DNA of 64,000 nt from Collinsella aerofaciens (GTDB lineage Bacteria > Actinomycetota > Coriobacteriia > Coriobacteriales > Coriobacteriaceae), in the NCBI RefSeq assembly GCF_015553355.1, contig NZ_JADNGN010000004.1, forward strand, positions 30,624 to 94,623, given 5' to 3'. The notes below the pieces were generated by a model. The model was not told the origin of the DNA, searched no databases, and worked only from the letters and a program-made list of their open reading frames with translations. The stretch's first letter is position 1. Each line of letters begins with the position of its first letter. The translations under genes and the position numbers were made by a program. Positions 16,119 through 25,782 of this stretch are shown piece after piece.

Positions 16119-17641
16119 TGGCGTTCGAGACGTTTGCCGTTCACGCGGCCTGCATCCGCGGCGTCGAGGCGATTCACGTCACGGTCGAGGTCTCGCTTGC
16201 CGGTGGCGTTCCGGGCATCCAGATGCTCGGCATTCCGAGTATGGAGGTGATGGAGTCACGTGGTCGTATTCGCTGCGCGATGCGCTCCGCCGGGTTCGAG
16301 ATCCCGCGCTCGGGCATTACCGTTAACCTGGCACCCGGCGATATCCGCAAGACCGGTAGCGGCTTTGACCTGCCCATCGCCATCGCGGTTCTAGCGGCCG
16401 ATGGGCAGATTCCCCGTGACAACCTCGATCGCTGCCTTATCGCAGGTGAGCTTGGTCTGGACGGTACGGTGCTTCCCGTCAAGGGCGAGGTGGCGTTTCA
16501 GCTGCTGGCTCGCGACATGGGGCTGTCTTTTATCGCCGGCAGGTCCGACCAGCATGTGCCGCTTGCTGGCGTTGACTGCGGATTTATCGATCATTTGTCT
16601 CAGCTTGCTCATGGTATGGGCGATGCCGCGCGGCACTACCTGGATTCTGAGGGCGTCGAGGCGACCTTTGAGCCTGAGCTCGACTATGCCGACGTACTGG
16701 GGCAGGAAGTCGCTAAACGCGGCATGGCGCTTGCGGCGGCAGGAGAACTCGGCTTGCTCATGATCGGGTCCCCGGGATCGGGCAAGACGATGCTCGCGCG
16801 TCGTATGACCGGCATCCTGCCCGAGCTTTCCGTTGAGGATCAACAGGAGGCGCTGTGCATCCATTCGGTTTTGGGTGAGAACATTGATGGCTTGTTGGCG
16901 GGGCACCGGCCCTTCCGCAGTCCCCATCACAGTATTTCAACGGCGGGCCTCATTGGCGGAGGACGCCCGGTGCACCCAGGTGAGATCAGCCTTGCTCATG
17001 GCGGCGTGCTCTTTTTGGACGAGCTTGCCGAGTTTCCCACGGGTGTACTGCAGACGCTCAGACAGCCTATCGAGCGCGGCTACGTGAGGATCGTACGCGT
17101 CGATGGGGCTTTTACCTTCCCGTCGCGCTTTCAGCTGCTGGCTGCGAGCAATCCCTGCCCCTGCGGCTTTTTGGGCGATCGCGAGGTGCCGTGTCGCTGC
17201 TCGGCGGCGATGGTCGAGCGCTATCGGTCTAAACTGCGCGGTCCTTTGGCCGACCGTATCGACATGATGATCGATGTGACCCGTCCCGACCCTCAAGTGA
17301 TTATCGAGGGCGCAGAGGGTATGTCGTCGGCCGAGTTACGTGACTACGTTGTGCGCGGTCGCGCTTTTCGCGCTTGGCGCGAGTCCCGTATGGACGATGC
17401 GGATGCCGAGGCCGAGGATGACGAGACGCGGTCCATTGACGGCGTCGTTTCGACCTTCGAGCTCGATGATGCTGCCAAGAAATGCGTACTCGGCCTATCC
17501 AAACGCACGCATCTCACGGGCCGCGGCATCGTACGCCTGGTGCGTATCGCGCGTACAATCGCTGACGTCGCCGAGAGCGAGCAAGTGACGCAGGACCACG
17601 TGCTCGAGGCGGCGATGTACCAGGGAAGGAGGGACCAATGA
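16118..17641 (+). CDS. comM: ComM/YifB-like Mg-chelatase-fold AAA+ ATPase
   Basis: ComM is a helicase that promotes branch migration and integration of incoming DNA during natural transformation. The 507-aa product has an N-terminal Lon-protease-like domain (to about residue 170), Walker A GSPGSGKT at 217-224, Walker B VLFLDELAEF and a Cys-rich insertion (NPCPCGFLGDREVPCRCS), then the C-terminal Mg-chelatase domain. The ATG overlaps the yraN stop (TGATG). It precedes dprA with overlapping ends. Confidence 0.95.
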   Translation: MAFETFAVHAACIRGVEAIHVTVEVSLAGGVPGIQMLGIPSMEVMESRGRIRCAMRSAGFEIPRSGITVNLAPGDIRKTGSGFDLPIAIAVLAADGQIPRDNLDRCLIAGELGLDGTVLPVKGEVAFQLLARDMGLSFIAGRSDQHVPLAGVDCGFIDHLSQLAHGMGDAARHYLDSEGVEATFEPELDYADVLGQEVAKRGMALAAAGELGLLMIGSPGSGKTMLARRMTGILPELSVEDQQEALCIHSVLGENIDGLLAGHRPFRSPHHSISTAGLIGGGRPVHPGEISLAHGGVLFLDELAEFPTGVLQTLRQPIERGYVRIVRVDGAFTFPSRFQLLAASNPCPCGFLGDREVPCRCSAAMVERYRSKLRGPLADRIDMMIDVTRPDPQVIIEGAEGMSSAELRDYVVRGRAFRAWRESRMDDADAEAEDDETRSIDGVVSTFELDDAAKKCVLGLSKRTHLTGRGIVRLVRIARTIADVAESEQVTQDHVLEAAMYQGRRDQ

Positions 17642-18573
17642 TGGCCGAGGGGACCTTTGAGCTGCATCCAGGTGATGCATTGTATCCCGAGACCGTTTTG
17701 GAGCTTTCTGATGTACCCCAGACGCTCTATGTGTGTGGCAACCCCGAGGTGCTTTCGACGCCCGCGCTCTCCATCATCGGCGCGCGTAAGGCCTCGCCGT
17801 ATGGTCTTGCCGTGGCAGAGCTTGCGGCAAAGGTGGCGGTCGAGGCGGGAGTGACGGTAGTTTCGGGCGGCGCGGTCGGTTGTGACCAGGCCTCGGGTTG
17901 GGCTGCGGTCAACGCCGGCGGCAAACACGTCGTGGTGCTGGGGACGGGCGCCGACGTGGTCTACCCGCGTTCGAGCGCGGGGCTTATTACGCGCACGCTC
18001 GATACGGGTGGCGCGGTCGTGTCGATCTCTCCGTGGGGCATGGGTCCGCGCAAGTTCGCCTTTCCGCGCCGCAATCGCGTGATCGCGGCCCTGTCGCAAG
18101 CCCTCTTTGTATCCGAGGCGGGTATGCCTTCTGGGACGTTTTCTACAGCCGAGGCTGCTATGGATTTGGGGCGCGAACTTCTTGCCGTGCCGGGGTCGAT
18201 CCTATCGCCCGAGTCGCGTGGCACGAATTACCTCATTGCGAACGGTGCCTGCTGCATCATCGACGAGGAATCTATCGAGATGGCTATCTCACGCATCTAC
18301 GGAACCCTGCGCTACTCGCGTCCCGATGCGCCCGGTATCGCCGATCTGGACCCCATGCAGCAGACCGTGATGCATGCGCTCATCGCCTCTCCGCTCAAGG
18401 TCGACGACATCGCGGCACTCGTGTCGCTCGATGCAGTCGGCGTACTCAAACTCTTGGGTTCGCTTGAACTCGAGGGCCTTATCGAGCGCATGATGGATGG
18501 AAGGTATGCGCCCTCCAAGTTTGCCCTTCACGCCCAGACGCCCTTCGGTCACAATGGAAAACGTGTCAATTAG
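17638..18573 (+). CDS. dprA: DNA-processing protein DprA
   Basis: Binds incoming single-stranded DNA and loads RecA during transformation. The Rossmann-like core is clear: SIIGARKASPYGLAVAE, TVVSGGAVGCDQASGWAAV, VVVLGTGADVVYPRSS, FAFPRRNRVIAALSQAL, GTFSTAEAAMDLGRELLAVPG. A C-terminal winged-helix-like domain covers about residues 235-300. Length 311 aa. Two consecutive ATGs at 17638 and 17641 overlap the comM stop, preceded by GGAAGGAGGG; either may be used. Confidence 0.95.
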   Translation: MMAEGTFELHPGDALYPETVLELSDVPQTLYVCGNPEVLSTPALSIIGARKASPYGLAVAELAAKVAVEAGVTVVSGGAVGCDQASGWAAVNAGGKHVVVLGTGADVVYPRSSAGLITRTLDTGGAVVSISPWGMGPRKFAFPRRNRVIAALSQALFVSEAGMPSGTFSTAEAAMDLGRELLAVPGSILSPESRGTNYLIANGACCIIDEESIEMAISRIYGTLRYSRPDAPGIADLDPMQQTVMHALIASPLKVDDIAALVSLDAVGVLKLLGSLELEGLIERMMDGRYAPSKFALHAQTPFGHNGKRVN

Positions 18574-18587
18574 AAAGGTGTTTGCAG

Positions 18588-19925
18588 ATGCAGTTCGATC
18601 AGGTGACGGTTATCGGTGGCGGTCTGGCGGGTTCGGAGTGCGCGATCCAGCTGGCAGACCGCGGGTTTGCCGTAAAGCTGTGCGAGATGCGCCCCCAGGT
18701 GAGCTCCCCGGCCCACCATACCGATCACCTGGCAGAGCTCGTCTGCTCCAATTCGTTTAAGTCGACCCGTCCGGATTCTGCGGCTGGTTTGCTGAAGGCC
18801 GAGCTTGAGCGCATGGGTTCAGTCCTGCTCGATTGCGCCCATCGCGCCGCTGTTCCCGCCGGTGGTGCCTTGGCGGTCGACCGCGTCAAGTTTTCCGAGC
18901 TTGTCGAGGCCGAGGTTGCCGCCCGTTCCAATATCGAGATCATTCACGGCGAGGTCACGCAGATTCCCGAGGGTCACGTGGTCATTGCCGCCGGCCCCTT
19001 GTGCTCGCCGGCGCTGAGCGAAGAGGTCATGAAGCTCGTCGGTGGCGACGCCCTTGCGTTCTTCGATGCCGCGGCGCCGATCGTCGATGCCTCCACGCTC
19101 GATATGGACGTGCTGTTCTCGCAGTCGCGCTACGAGGAGCAGGGGAGCGGCGACTATCTCAACGCTCCGCTCAACAAGGAGGAGTACGAGGCCTTTATCG
19201 AGGCGCTTACCACGGCCGACCGCGTGGTGCTCAAGGATTTTGAGGGCGGCGATCTGTTCCAGGCCTGCCAGCCTGCCGAGGAGGTTGCACGCACCGGCAA
19301 GGACGCTATTCGCTTTGGCGCCATGAAGCCCGTCGGCCTCACCGACCCGCGTACCGGACGTCGCCCCTGGGCGGCGATTCAGCTGCGTGCCGAGAACAAG
19401 GAGAAGACCGCCTATAACCTGGTGGGCTTCCAGACCAACTTGACCTTTGGCGAGCAGAAGCGCATCTTCCATATGGTGCCGGGCCTGGAGAACGCTGAGT
19501 TCTTCCGCTACGGTGTCATGCACCGCAATACCTTTGTCGACGCCCCACACGTGCTTGATGGCACCTTTGCCGTGCCCGGTACCGGTGTGCGCCTGGCCGG
19601 TCAGATTACCGGCACCGAGGGGTACATGGAAGCCGTGGCGACCGGTCTACTCGCGGCGCTCAACACCTATGCCGATGCTATCGGTGCCGCGGGCGTCGAG
19701 TTGCCGCGTGTGGGCGCCCTGGGTGCGCTCGTGGGCTATGCGACCGATCCTGCCACCGTTGGCTATCAGCCCATGCATGTCAACTTTGGCCTGGTGCCGC
19801 CACTCGAGGATGGTAAGCGCCGCAGCAAGCGCGACCGCTACCAGGCCTATGCGGACCGTGCGCTCGAGGCCCTTGATGCCTATCTGGCCACTCGCCCCGA
19901 TTTGTTTGGAGGCGACCGGTCATAG
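18588..19925 (+). CDS. trmFO: methylenetetrahydrofolate-tRNA-(uracil-5-)-methyltransferase TrmFO
   Basis: Folate- and FAD-dependent enzyme that makes 5-methyluridine at tRNA position 54. The FAD-binding N-terminus VTVIGGGLAGSECAIQLA, the LVCSNSFKSTRP block and AYNLVGFQTNLTFGEQKR are diagnostic. Length 445 aa is normal. ATG 18588 is preceded by AGAAAGG; a TTG two codons earlier is less likely. The neighbouring Xer recombinase gene overlaps its stop codon; trmFO-xer pairs are common in Gram-positive bacteria. Confidence 0.96.
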   Translation: MQFDQVTVIGGGLAGSECAIQLADRGFAVKLCEMRPQVSSPAHHTDHLAELVCSNSFKSTRPDSAAGLLKAELERMGSVLLDCAHRAAVPAGGALAVDRVKFSELVEAEVAARSNIEIIHGEVTQIPEGHVVIAAGPLCSPALSEEVMKLVGGDALAFFDAAAPIVDASTLDMDVLFSQSRYEEQGSGDYLNAPLNKEEYEAFIEALTTADRVVLKDFEGGDLFQACQPAEEVARTGKDAIRFGAMKPVGLTDPRTGRRPWAAIQLRAENKEKTAYNLVGFQTNLTFGEQKRIFHMVPGLENAEFFRYGVMHRNTFVDAPHVLDGTFAVPGTGVRLAGQITGTEGYMEAVATGLLAALNTYADAIGAAGVELPRVGALGALVGYATDPATVGYQPMHVNFGLVPPLEDGKRRSKRDRYQAYADRALEALDAYLATRPDLFGGDRS

Positions 19926-20842
19926 CCTTTGACCTGTACGACACCGTCGACTCGTTTATCGCCTATATCGCACGTGTCGAGGGGCTTTCTCCCAACACGG
20001 TGACTGCCTATGGCTCGAGACTGGAGCGCTTTGCTGCCTGGTGCGAGCGCGAGGATATCGATGCTTTCGCTGCCGACGTGCGCACCATTCGTCGCTATCT
20101 TGCCGAGCTTTCGCGTGAGCAGGTGGCTCCCCGAACGCTTGCGGCGCATCTGTCTTCCATTCGCTCGCTCTATCGCTGGATGGCTGCCGAGGGGATTGTC
20201 GAGGGCGATGCGGTCTCGGCGATCGCGTCGCCCAAGCTGCCGCGTGACCTGCCGGGCGTCCTTACGACCCAGCAGGTCGAGGCGCTGCTCAAGACGCCTG
20301 ATACCTCAACGCCCGCGGGACTGCGCGATGCGGCGATGCTCGAGTTGCTCTATGCCTCGGGTGCCCGCATCTCAGAGCTTTCGGCGCTCAATGTGGAATC
20401 CATCTCATGGTCCGAGCGCACGCTGCGCCTGTGGGGCAAGGGAAGCAAGGAGCGCATCGTTCCTCTGTATCGTCGTGCGCTCGATGTGACGCGTCTCTAT
20501 ATTGAAGAGGGGAGGCCGGAGTTGCTCGCTCGGGCAAAGCGCCGCGACCTCGCTACCGGGCCGCATCCGCTGCTTATATCGGCGCGCGGCAATCGCATGA
20601 GCGCCGCGATGCTCCGGCGGCGGTTCCATACGCTGGCGACGTTTGCCGGCATTCCGGCTGACATCGCCCCGCATGCGATGCGCCATACCTTTGCGACCGA
20701 CTTGCTCGAGGGCGGTGCGGACCTGCGCTCGGTTCAAGAGCTGCTAGGTCATGCGAGCCTGTCCACGACGCAGATCTACACGCATCTCACACCCGATCGG
20801 CTTAAGCGGGCTGTGGCTCAAGCCCATCCCCGCGGCGAATAG
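19922..20842 (+). CDS. xerC: tyrosine recombinase, XerC/XerD type
   Basis: Site-specific recombinase of the chromosome-dimer resolution type. The SAM-like N-terminal domain is preserved (FIAYIARVEGLSPNTVTAY) and the catalytic residues are R149, Lys in GKGSKERIV, H251 and R254 (HAMRHTFATDLL), His in LLGHASLSTTQ and nucleophile Y286. No ATG, GTG or TTG exists in frame between the stop at 19874 and the GTG at 20000, and that GTG would cut into the DNA-binding domain. GGAGG at 19908-19912 suggests the ATA at 19922 (306 aa), overlapping the trmFO stop. XerC versus XerD cannot be decided. Confidence 0.85.
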   Translation: MAFDLYDTVDSFIAYIARVEGLSPNTVTAYGSRLERFAAWCEREDIDAFAADVRTIRRYLAELSREQVAPRTLAAHLSSIRSLYRWMAAEGIVEGDAVSAIASPKLPRDLPGVLTTQQVEALLKTPDTSTPAGLRDAAMLELLYASGARISELSALNVESISWSERTLRLWGKGSKERIVPLYRRALDVTRLYIEEGRPELLARAKRRDLATGPHPLLISARGNRMSAAMLRRRFHTLATFAGIPADIAPHAMRHTFATDLLEGGADLRSVQELLGHASLSTTQIYTHLTPDRLKRAVAQAHPRGE

Positions 20843-20891
20843 TGGCTGGGACGTCCCGCGCCGCACTCAGGTGTGTGGTTTTGATTGCGGG

Positions 20892-20920
20892 TTGGCAGGA
20901 AGAGGCATTCCTGCTATCAT
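20892..20920 (+). promoter_or_regulatory. rpsB-tsf promoter
   Basis: TTGGCA (20892-20897) and TATCAT (20915-20920) are exactly 17 nt apart, the best sigma-A-type promoter in the window. It gives a leader of about 135 nt. Confidence 0.75.
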
Positions 20921-20927
20921 TCATCGG

Positions 20928-21061
20928 GTTGCTTCACGGCAACATGTTTTTATCACGCACGCGCGGCTACTTCATACCGTGGTGCCCGGGCTTTGGTAGC
21001 ACATGTCCGGGTTGGTTTTGGAGGATGACCCCGCGCGGAGGCAAACCACAGGAGGTTTAAC
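20928..21061 (+). promoter_or_regulatory. rpsB 5' leader
   Basis: The leader begins with the hairpin GTTGC-TTCACG-GCAAC (20928-20943) and contains further G/C-rich inverted segments before the AGGAGG of rpsB. S2 leaders are often targets of autoregulation; the role here is inferred from position only. Confidence 0.35.
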
Positions 21062-21790
21062 ATGGCTACCAAGATTAATATCCGCACCCTGCTCGAGGCC
21101 GGCTGCCACTTCGGTCACCAGACCCGTCGCTGGAACCCCAAGATGAAGCCGTTCATCTTCGGTGAGCGCAACGGCATCTACATCCTCGACCTCAAGCAGA
21201 CCATCCTCGACGCCGACCAGGCCTACACCTTCGTCAAGAACGTCGCCAAGGGCGGCAACGTGCTGTTCGTCGGCACCAAGAAGCAGGCTCAGGAGGCCGT
21301 CAAGAACGCTGCTGAGCGCGCCAACATGCCTTACATCAACCAGCGTTGGCTCGGCGGCATGCTGACCAACTTCGTCACCATCCGCTCCCGCATCAACCGC
21401 ATGGAGGAGCTCGAGGCCATGGTCGAGGACGGACGCATGGCTGTTCTGCCCAAGAAGGAGCAGGCTGTTCTCGGCAAGGAGCTCACCAAGCTCCAGACCA
21501 ACCTCGGTGGCGCCCGCGACATGAAGGGTCTGCCCCAGGCTCTCTTCGTCATCGACACCAAGCGCGAGGAGAACGCCATCAAGGAGGCCCAGCGCCTGAA
21601 CATCCCCGTCGTCGCTCTGATCGACACCAACTCCGATCCCGACGAGGTCGAGTACAGCATCCCCTGCAACGATGACGCTATCTCCGCTGTCACCCTTATG
21701 TGCGAGCTCATGGCTGACGCCTGCCTCGCTGGCTCCGGCAAGGAGCAGGTCTCCGAGGCCGAGATGGCCGCTGAGCCCAAGGCCGAGTAA
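21062..21790 (+). CDS. rpsB: 30S ribosomal protein S2
   Basis: Small-subunit protein uS2. The 242-aa product shows the family blocks [58 protein letters not shown] and [19 protein letters not shown] precedes the ATG. Codon use is strongly biased towards C-ending codons, as expected for a highly expressed gene. It is followed by tsf after 45 nt. Confidence 0.98.
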   Translation: MATKINIRTLLEAGCHFGHQTRRWNPKMKPFIFGERNGIYILDLKQTILDADQAYTFVKNVAKGGNVLFVGTKKQAQEAVKNAAERANMPYINQRWLGGMLTNFVTIRSRINRMEELEAMVEDGRMAVLPKKEQAVLGKELTKLQTNLGGARDMKGLPQALFVIDTKREENAIKEAQRLNIPVVALIDTNSDPDEVEYSIPCNDDAISAVTLMCELMADACLAGSGKEQVSEAEMAAEPKAE

Positions 21791-21835
21791 ATCAGTCTTA
21801 GTTAATTCTTTTTCATCTCTTTGAAAGGAACCACA

Positions 21836-22705
21836 ATGGCCCAGATTACCGCCGCTATGGTCAAGCAGCTCCGCGAGATGACCGACTCCCCGATGATGGA
21901 GTGCAAGAAGGCTCTCGTCGAGGCTGACGGCGACATGGACGCCGCTGTCGACGTTCTGCGTAAGAACGGCCTTGCCAAGGCTGCCAAGAAGGCTGGCCGT
22001 GAGACCAACGAGGGCGCTGTCGCCGCGTTCGTCTCCGAGGATGGCAAGACCGGCGCTCTGCTCGAGCTCTCCTGCGAGACCGACTTCGTTGGCTCCAACG
22101 CCAAGTTCACCGGCTTTGCTTCCAAGGTCGCTGAGGTTGTCGCTACCACCGAGCCTGCTGACGTCGACGCTCTGCTCGAGAAGCCGATGGGCGAGGAGAC
22201 CGTTTCCTCCGAGCTCACCGAGATGATTCACATCATGGGCGAGAACATGAAGATCTCCCGCTTCGCTGCCCGCAAGGCTGAGAACGGCGCGCTCGCTTCT
22301 TACATCCACATGGGTGGTAAGATCGGCGTCCTCGTCGAGTTCGCTTTCGAGAAGGCCGAGACCGCTCAGGCTGAGTCCTTCAAGACCTTCGCTCACGACG
22401 TTGCCCTTCAGGTTGCCGCCGTCGCCCCGATCTGCGCTACCCGCGATCAGGTTCCGGCCGAGACCGTCGAGCACGAGAAGCAGATCTACATGGCCCAGGC
22501 TGCCGAGTCCGGCAAGCCCGAGGCTATCCAGGAGAAGATGGCTGTCGGCCGTCTGGAGAAGTTCTACAAGCAGTCCGTGCTCACCGAGCAGGAGTTCATC
22601 AAGGACAGCTCCCTCACCATCAAGAAGTACGCTGAGCAGGTCTCCAAGGAGCTCGGCGACACCATTACCGTCGTTGCCTTTGACCGTCTGGTCCGTGGCG
22701 AGTAA
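21836..22705 (+). CDS. tsf: elongation factor Ts
   Basis: Nucleotide exchange factor for EF-Tu. The UBA-like N-terminus ITAAMVKQLREMTDSPMMEC and the signature ELSCETDFVGSN are present. Length 289 aa is normal. ATG 21836 follows GAAAGGA; an in-frame TTG 15 nt upstream lies before that site and is rejected. A perfect terminator ends the rpsB-tsf unit. Confidence 0.98.
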   Translation: MAQITAAMVKQLREMTDSPMMECKKALVEADGDMDAAVDVLRKNGLAKAAKKAGRETNEGAVAAFVSEDGKTGALLELSCETDFVGSNAKFTGFASKVAEVVATTEPADVDALLEKPMGEETVSSELTEMIHIMGENMKISRFAARKAENGALASYIHMGGKIGVLVEFAFEKAETAQAESFKTFAHDVALQVAAVAPICATRDQVPAETVEHEKQIYMAQAAESGKPEAIQEKMAVGRLEKFYKQSVLTEQEFIKDSSLTIKKYAEQVSKELGDTITVVAFDRLVRGE

Positions 22706-22728
22706 ATAAGCTCTTGTAGCTGGTAATG

Positions 22729-22763
22729 AGCAGGCTGTGGGTTTTACTCACAGCCTGCTTTTT
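22729..22763 (+). terminator. terminator after tsf
   Basis: AGCAGGCTGTG and CACAGCCTGCT form a perfect 11-bp stem followed by a T run. Confidence 0.93.
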
Positions 22764-22822
22764 CATGGCTCTTATGAGAGCCTTTGATATCATATTGAGA
22801 GTCTAATTAAAGGAGGATCGCT

Positions 22823-23545
22823 TTGTCCGACATCCGATATAAACGCGTGCTTCTTAAGCTTTCCGGCGAAGCACTCATGGGCGACGGCCAATATGGCATC
22901 GACCCCAAGGTTACCGACCATCTTGCCAAGCAGGTCAAGGAGCTGCTCGTCGTTGGCCATGAGGTCGGCGTCGTTGTCGGCGGCGGTAATATTTTCCGCG
23001 GCATGGCCGGCGCTGCCGGTGGCATGGAGCGTGCTCAGGCCGACTACATGGGCATGCTGGCAACCGTTATGAACGCGCTCGCCCTGCAGGATGCCTTCGA
23101 GCACAACGATGTTCCCTGCCGCGTTATGAGCGCTATCCAGATGAACGAGATCTGCGAGCCCTATATTCGCCGTCGCGCCATCAACCACCTTTCCAAGGGC
23201 AACGTTGTTATTTTTGCCGCCGGTTCGGGCAATCCGTACTTTACGACCGACACCGCCGCGGCTCTTCGTGCGTGCGAGATCGGCGCCGAGATTCTGATTA
23301 AAGCCACCAAGGTTGACGGCATCTACGACAAGGATCCCGTCAAGTGCGCCGATGCCGTCCGTTTTGACAAGATTACCTATCACGAGGTTCTCGTCCGCGG
23401 TCTGCAGGTTATGGATTCCACGGCTACGGCACTGTGCCAGGATAACCGTATGCCGATTTTGGTCCTCAACATCGATGGCGAGGACACCGTCAAGCGCGCG
23501 CTCGCGGGTGAGCCCGTCGGCACGCTCGTCTATCAGGAGGATTAA
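22823..23545 (+). CDS. pyrH: UMP kinase
   Basis: Phosphorylates UMP to UDP. The 240-aa product belongs to the amino-acid-kinase fold: [54 protein letters not shown]. The start is TTG 22823 with a perfect AAAGGAGG. It heads a long run, pyrH-frr-uppS-cdsA-dxr-rseP-ispG-proS, joining nucleotide, translation and isoprenoid/lipid genes in the usual order. Confidence 0.98.
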   Translation: MSDIRYKRVLLKLSGEALMGDGQYGIDPKVTDHLAKQVKELLVVGHEVGVVVGGGNIFRGMAGAAGGMERAQADYMGMLATVMNALALQDAFEHNDVPCRVMSAIQMNEICEPYIRRRAINHLSKGNVVIFAAGSGNPYFTTDTAAALRACEIGAEILIKATKVDGIYDKDPVKCADAVRFDKITYHEVLVRGLQVMDSTATALCQDNRMPILVLNIDGEDTVKRALAGEPVGTLVYQED

Positions 23546-23547
23546 GC

Positions 23548-24084
23548 ATGGCAGAGAACATCACCGCCCATATGGACAAGTCGCTCGAGTCCCTCAAGCA
23601 TAACTTCTCCAAGGTCCGTACCGGCCGCGCCAATGCCAACATTCTGTCCGACATCACCGTCGATTATTACGGTGTTCCCACGCCGGTCACGCAGGTTGCC
23701 GCCGTCAAGACCCCCGAGGCCCACATGCTGCTCATCGAGCCGTGGGACAAGGCACTCATCAATGCTATCGTCAAGGCCATCGGCGCTTCCGATCTGGGTA
23801 TTACCCCCAACTCCGATGGCACCGTCGTTCGTCTTCCGTTCCCGGCTCCCACCGAGGAGCGCCGTCGCGAGCTCGTCAAGGAGTGCCGCGAGTACGCCGA
23901 GCAGGCCAAGGTGTCTATCCGTAACATCCGTCGCGACTTCAACAACAAGCTCGAGCGCGATGAGGAGCTCACCGAGGACGATGTCCGTCGCGAGCAGGCC
24001 AAGGTCCAGAAGCACACCGATGAGTATGTCGCCAAGGTCGAGGAGCTTCTGAAGGAAAAAGAAGCCGAGGTCATGGAGATCTAA
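23548..24084 (+). CDS. frr: ribosome recycling factor
   Basis: Splits post-termination ribosomes together with EF-G. The 178-aa product shows FSKVRTGRANANILSDITVDYYG, the LLIEPWDKALINAIVKAI strand and the long coiled-coil NIRRDFNNKLERDEELTEDD. It is a few residues shorter than E. coli RRF because the N-terminus is compact. It starts 2 nt after pyrH. Confidence 0.98.
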   Translation: MAENITAHMDKSLESLKHNFSKVRTGRANANILSDITVDYYGVPTPVTQVAAVKTPEAHMLLIEPWDKALINAIVKAIGASDLGITPNSDGTVVRLPFPAPTEERRRELVKECREYAEQAKVSIRNIRRDFNNKLERDEELTEDDVRREQAKVQKHTDEYVAKVEELLKEKEAEVMEI

Positions 24085-24085
24085 G

Positions 24086-24880
24086 GTGCAATACGACGAG
24101 CATAAACTGGTCGAGTACTTTGCCGACGCCCCTGCGGGCGTCGGTTTTTCCGACCTTGACCTCAATAACATTCCGCACCATATCTCGTGCATCATGGACG
24201 GCAACGGTCGTTGGGCCACGTCGCGCGGTCTTGCACGCACTGAGGGCCACAAGGCGGGTATCGTCTCGCTGCGCGAGATCATTACCGCCTGCGTGCGCCT
24301 GGGCGTCGACGTGCTTTCGGCCTATGCGTTTTCTACCGAAAACTGGAACCGCCCGCAGCATGAGGTCAACGTCTTGATGCACCTGTTTGCCAAGACGTTC
24401 ATCGACGAGTTGCCGCTTCTGAAGCGCGAAAACGTGCGCGTTGTCTTTTTGGGTGATATTTCCGCGCTGCCCAAGAAGACCCGCGACGTTTTTGAACGCG
24501 GTCTTGCCGAGTGCGCCGATCACACCGGTATGACGCTGGCGCTTGCCGTCAACTACGGCGCGCGTGCCGAGATTACCCGCGCTGTCCGTCAGATCGCACT
24601 CGACGTTGCCGCCGGTAAGATCGATCCTGCCGCAATTGATGACGACATGGTGGCTTCCCACCTCTATACCGCCGGTCTTCCCGATCCTGAGCTTGTGATT
24701 CGCACCTCTGGTGAGCTGCGCCTTTCGAACTATCTGCTGTGGCAGGTAGCTTATTCCGAGTTCTACGTCACCGATACCTATTGGCCCGACTTTGATCGTT
24801 GGGGCCTTGTCGACGCCATTTTGGCCTATCAGGGCCGTGACCGTAGGTTTGGTGGACTGAGCAAGACCGAGGAGGCTTAA
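24086..24880 (+). CDS. uppS: isoprenyl transferase (undecaprenyl diphosphate synthase)
   Basis: cis-Prenyltransferase making the C55 carrier lipid for the cell wall. The catalytic Asp is in HISCIMDGNGRWA, and the isopentenyl-diphosphate site is IRTSGELRLSNYLLWQ followed by SEFYVTDTYWPDF. Length 264 aa. GTG 24086 lies 1 nt after the frr stop. The first 30 residues are not conserved, so a downstream start is possible. Confidence 0.96.
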   Translation: MQYDEHKLVEYFADAPAGVGFSDLDLNNIPHHISCIMDGNGRWATSRGLARTEGHKAGIVSLREIITACVRLGVDVLSAYAFSTENWNRPQHEVNVLMHLFAKTFIDELPLLKRENVRVVFLGDISALPKKTRDVFERGLAECADHTGMTLALAVNYGARAEITRAVRQIALDVAAGKIDPAAIDDDMVASHLYTAGLPDPELVIRTSGELRLSNYLLWQVAYSEFYVTDTYWPDFDRWGLVDAILAYQGRDRRFGGLSKTEEA

Positions 24881-24882
24881 TC

Positions 24883-25782
24883 GTGTCCGATCGTCCCAAG
24901 GCATCTGCTCCCAAGACGCCTGCGCGTAAAGCTGCCACTGCGGGAGCGCCTGCAGCGAAGAGCGGTTCCGGTTCGTGGCTGGCGGGCTTTATTACCCGTG
25001 CCGCCGCCGGTATCGTCTACGCCGTTGTCTTTATCCTGTGCCTGGTTTTGGGTATCGTGCCCACGGCCATCTTTGTTTCCGTCATGAGCGGTCTGTGCTG
25101 CTATGAGTTTTTCCGTATGACAAGGCTCGATGGCAAGATGGCTAACGAGCGCATGGGTATCGCTGCCGCCGTGCTCTTTCCGCTGTCGGCGTTGGGCGAT
25201 TCGATGCTGCTGAATGCCCTGCTTTTTGCCCTGATGCTCGCTGTGGGCATTTGGTATGTCTGGTCGCCGCGTACCCGCATATCCGATGTTGCCGTGACAC
25301 TCATGGGTCCCATCTACACCGGTTTTATGCTGTCGGCTATCGTGCTGCTGCGCGATGCCGTGCCCGGTTTTGCCGGCGCCCTGCTTTCGGTGGGTGTTTG
25401 CGCGTCTCTCTGGGTCTCCGATTCGTTTGCCTATATCGTGGGTAGCCGTATCGGCAAACACAAGATGGTTCCCAAGATCTCTCCCAAAAAGAGCTGGGAG
25501 GGGTTTGTTGGCGGCATCCTGGGCTCGGTTTTGATTTGGCTCATCCTGTGGGCGACGCATTTCTTCAAGCTCAGCCTGCCCTATGCGCTGCTGTGCGGCG
25601 TGGTCGTGTCCATTCTGGGCGTTATCGGCGACCTTATCGAGTCGCGCATCAAGCGCGGTGTGGGCGTCAAGGATTCCGGCAACCTTATCCCGGGCCACGG
25701 CGGCATGCTCGATCGTAGCGATTCGCTTATCTTCGGCTGCATCACCGCGCAGCTGATGCTGATGATCGGAGGCGTGCTGTAA
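24883..25782 (+). CDS. cdsA: phosphatidate cytidylyltransferase
   Basis: Integral membrane enzyme making CDP-diacylglycerol from CTP and phosphatidate. The 299-aa product has a Lys/Ala/Pro-rich N-terminus (about 35 residues), then about seven or eight hydrophobic segments and the C-terminal signature built on SRIKRGVGVKDSGNLIPG followed by HGGMLDRSDS. GTG 24883 is 2 nt after uppS; the stop overlaps the dxr ATG. Confidence 0.96.
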   Translation: MSDRPKASAPKTPARKAATAGAPAAKSGSGSWLAGFITRAAAGIVYAVVFILCLVLGIVPTAIFVSVMSGLCCYEFFRMTRLDGKMANERMGIAAAVLFPLSALGDSMLLNALLFALMLAVGIWYVWSPRTRISDVAVTLMGPIYTGFMLSAIVLLRDAVPGFAGALLSVGVCASLWVSDSFAYIVGSRIGKHKMVPKISPKKSWEGFVGGILGSVLIWLILWATHFFKLSLPYALLCGVVVSILGVIGDLIESRIKRGVGVKDSGNLIPGHGGMLDRSDSLIFGCITAQLMLMIGGVL

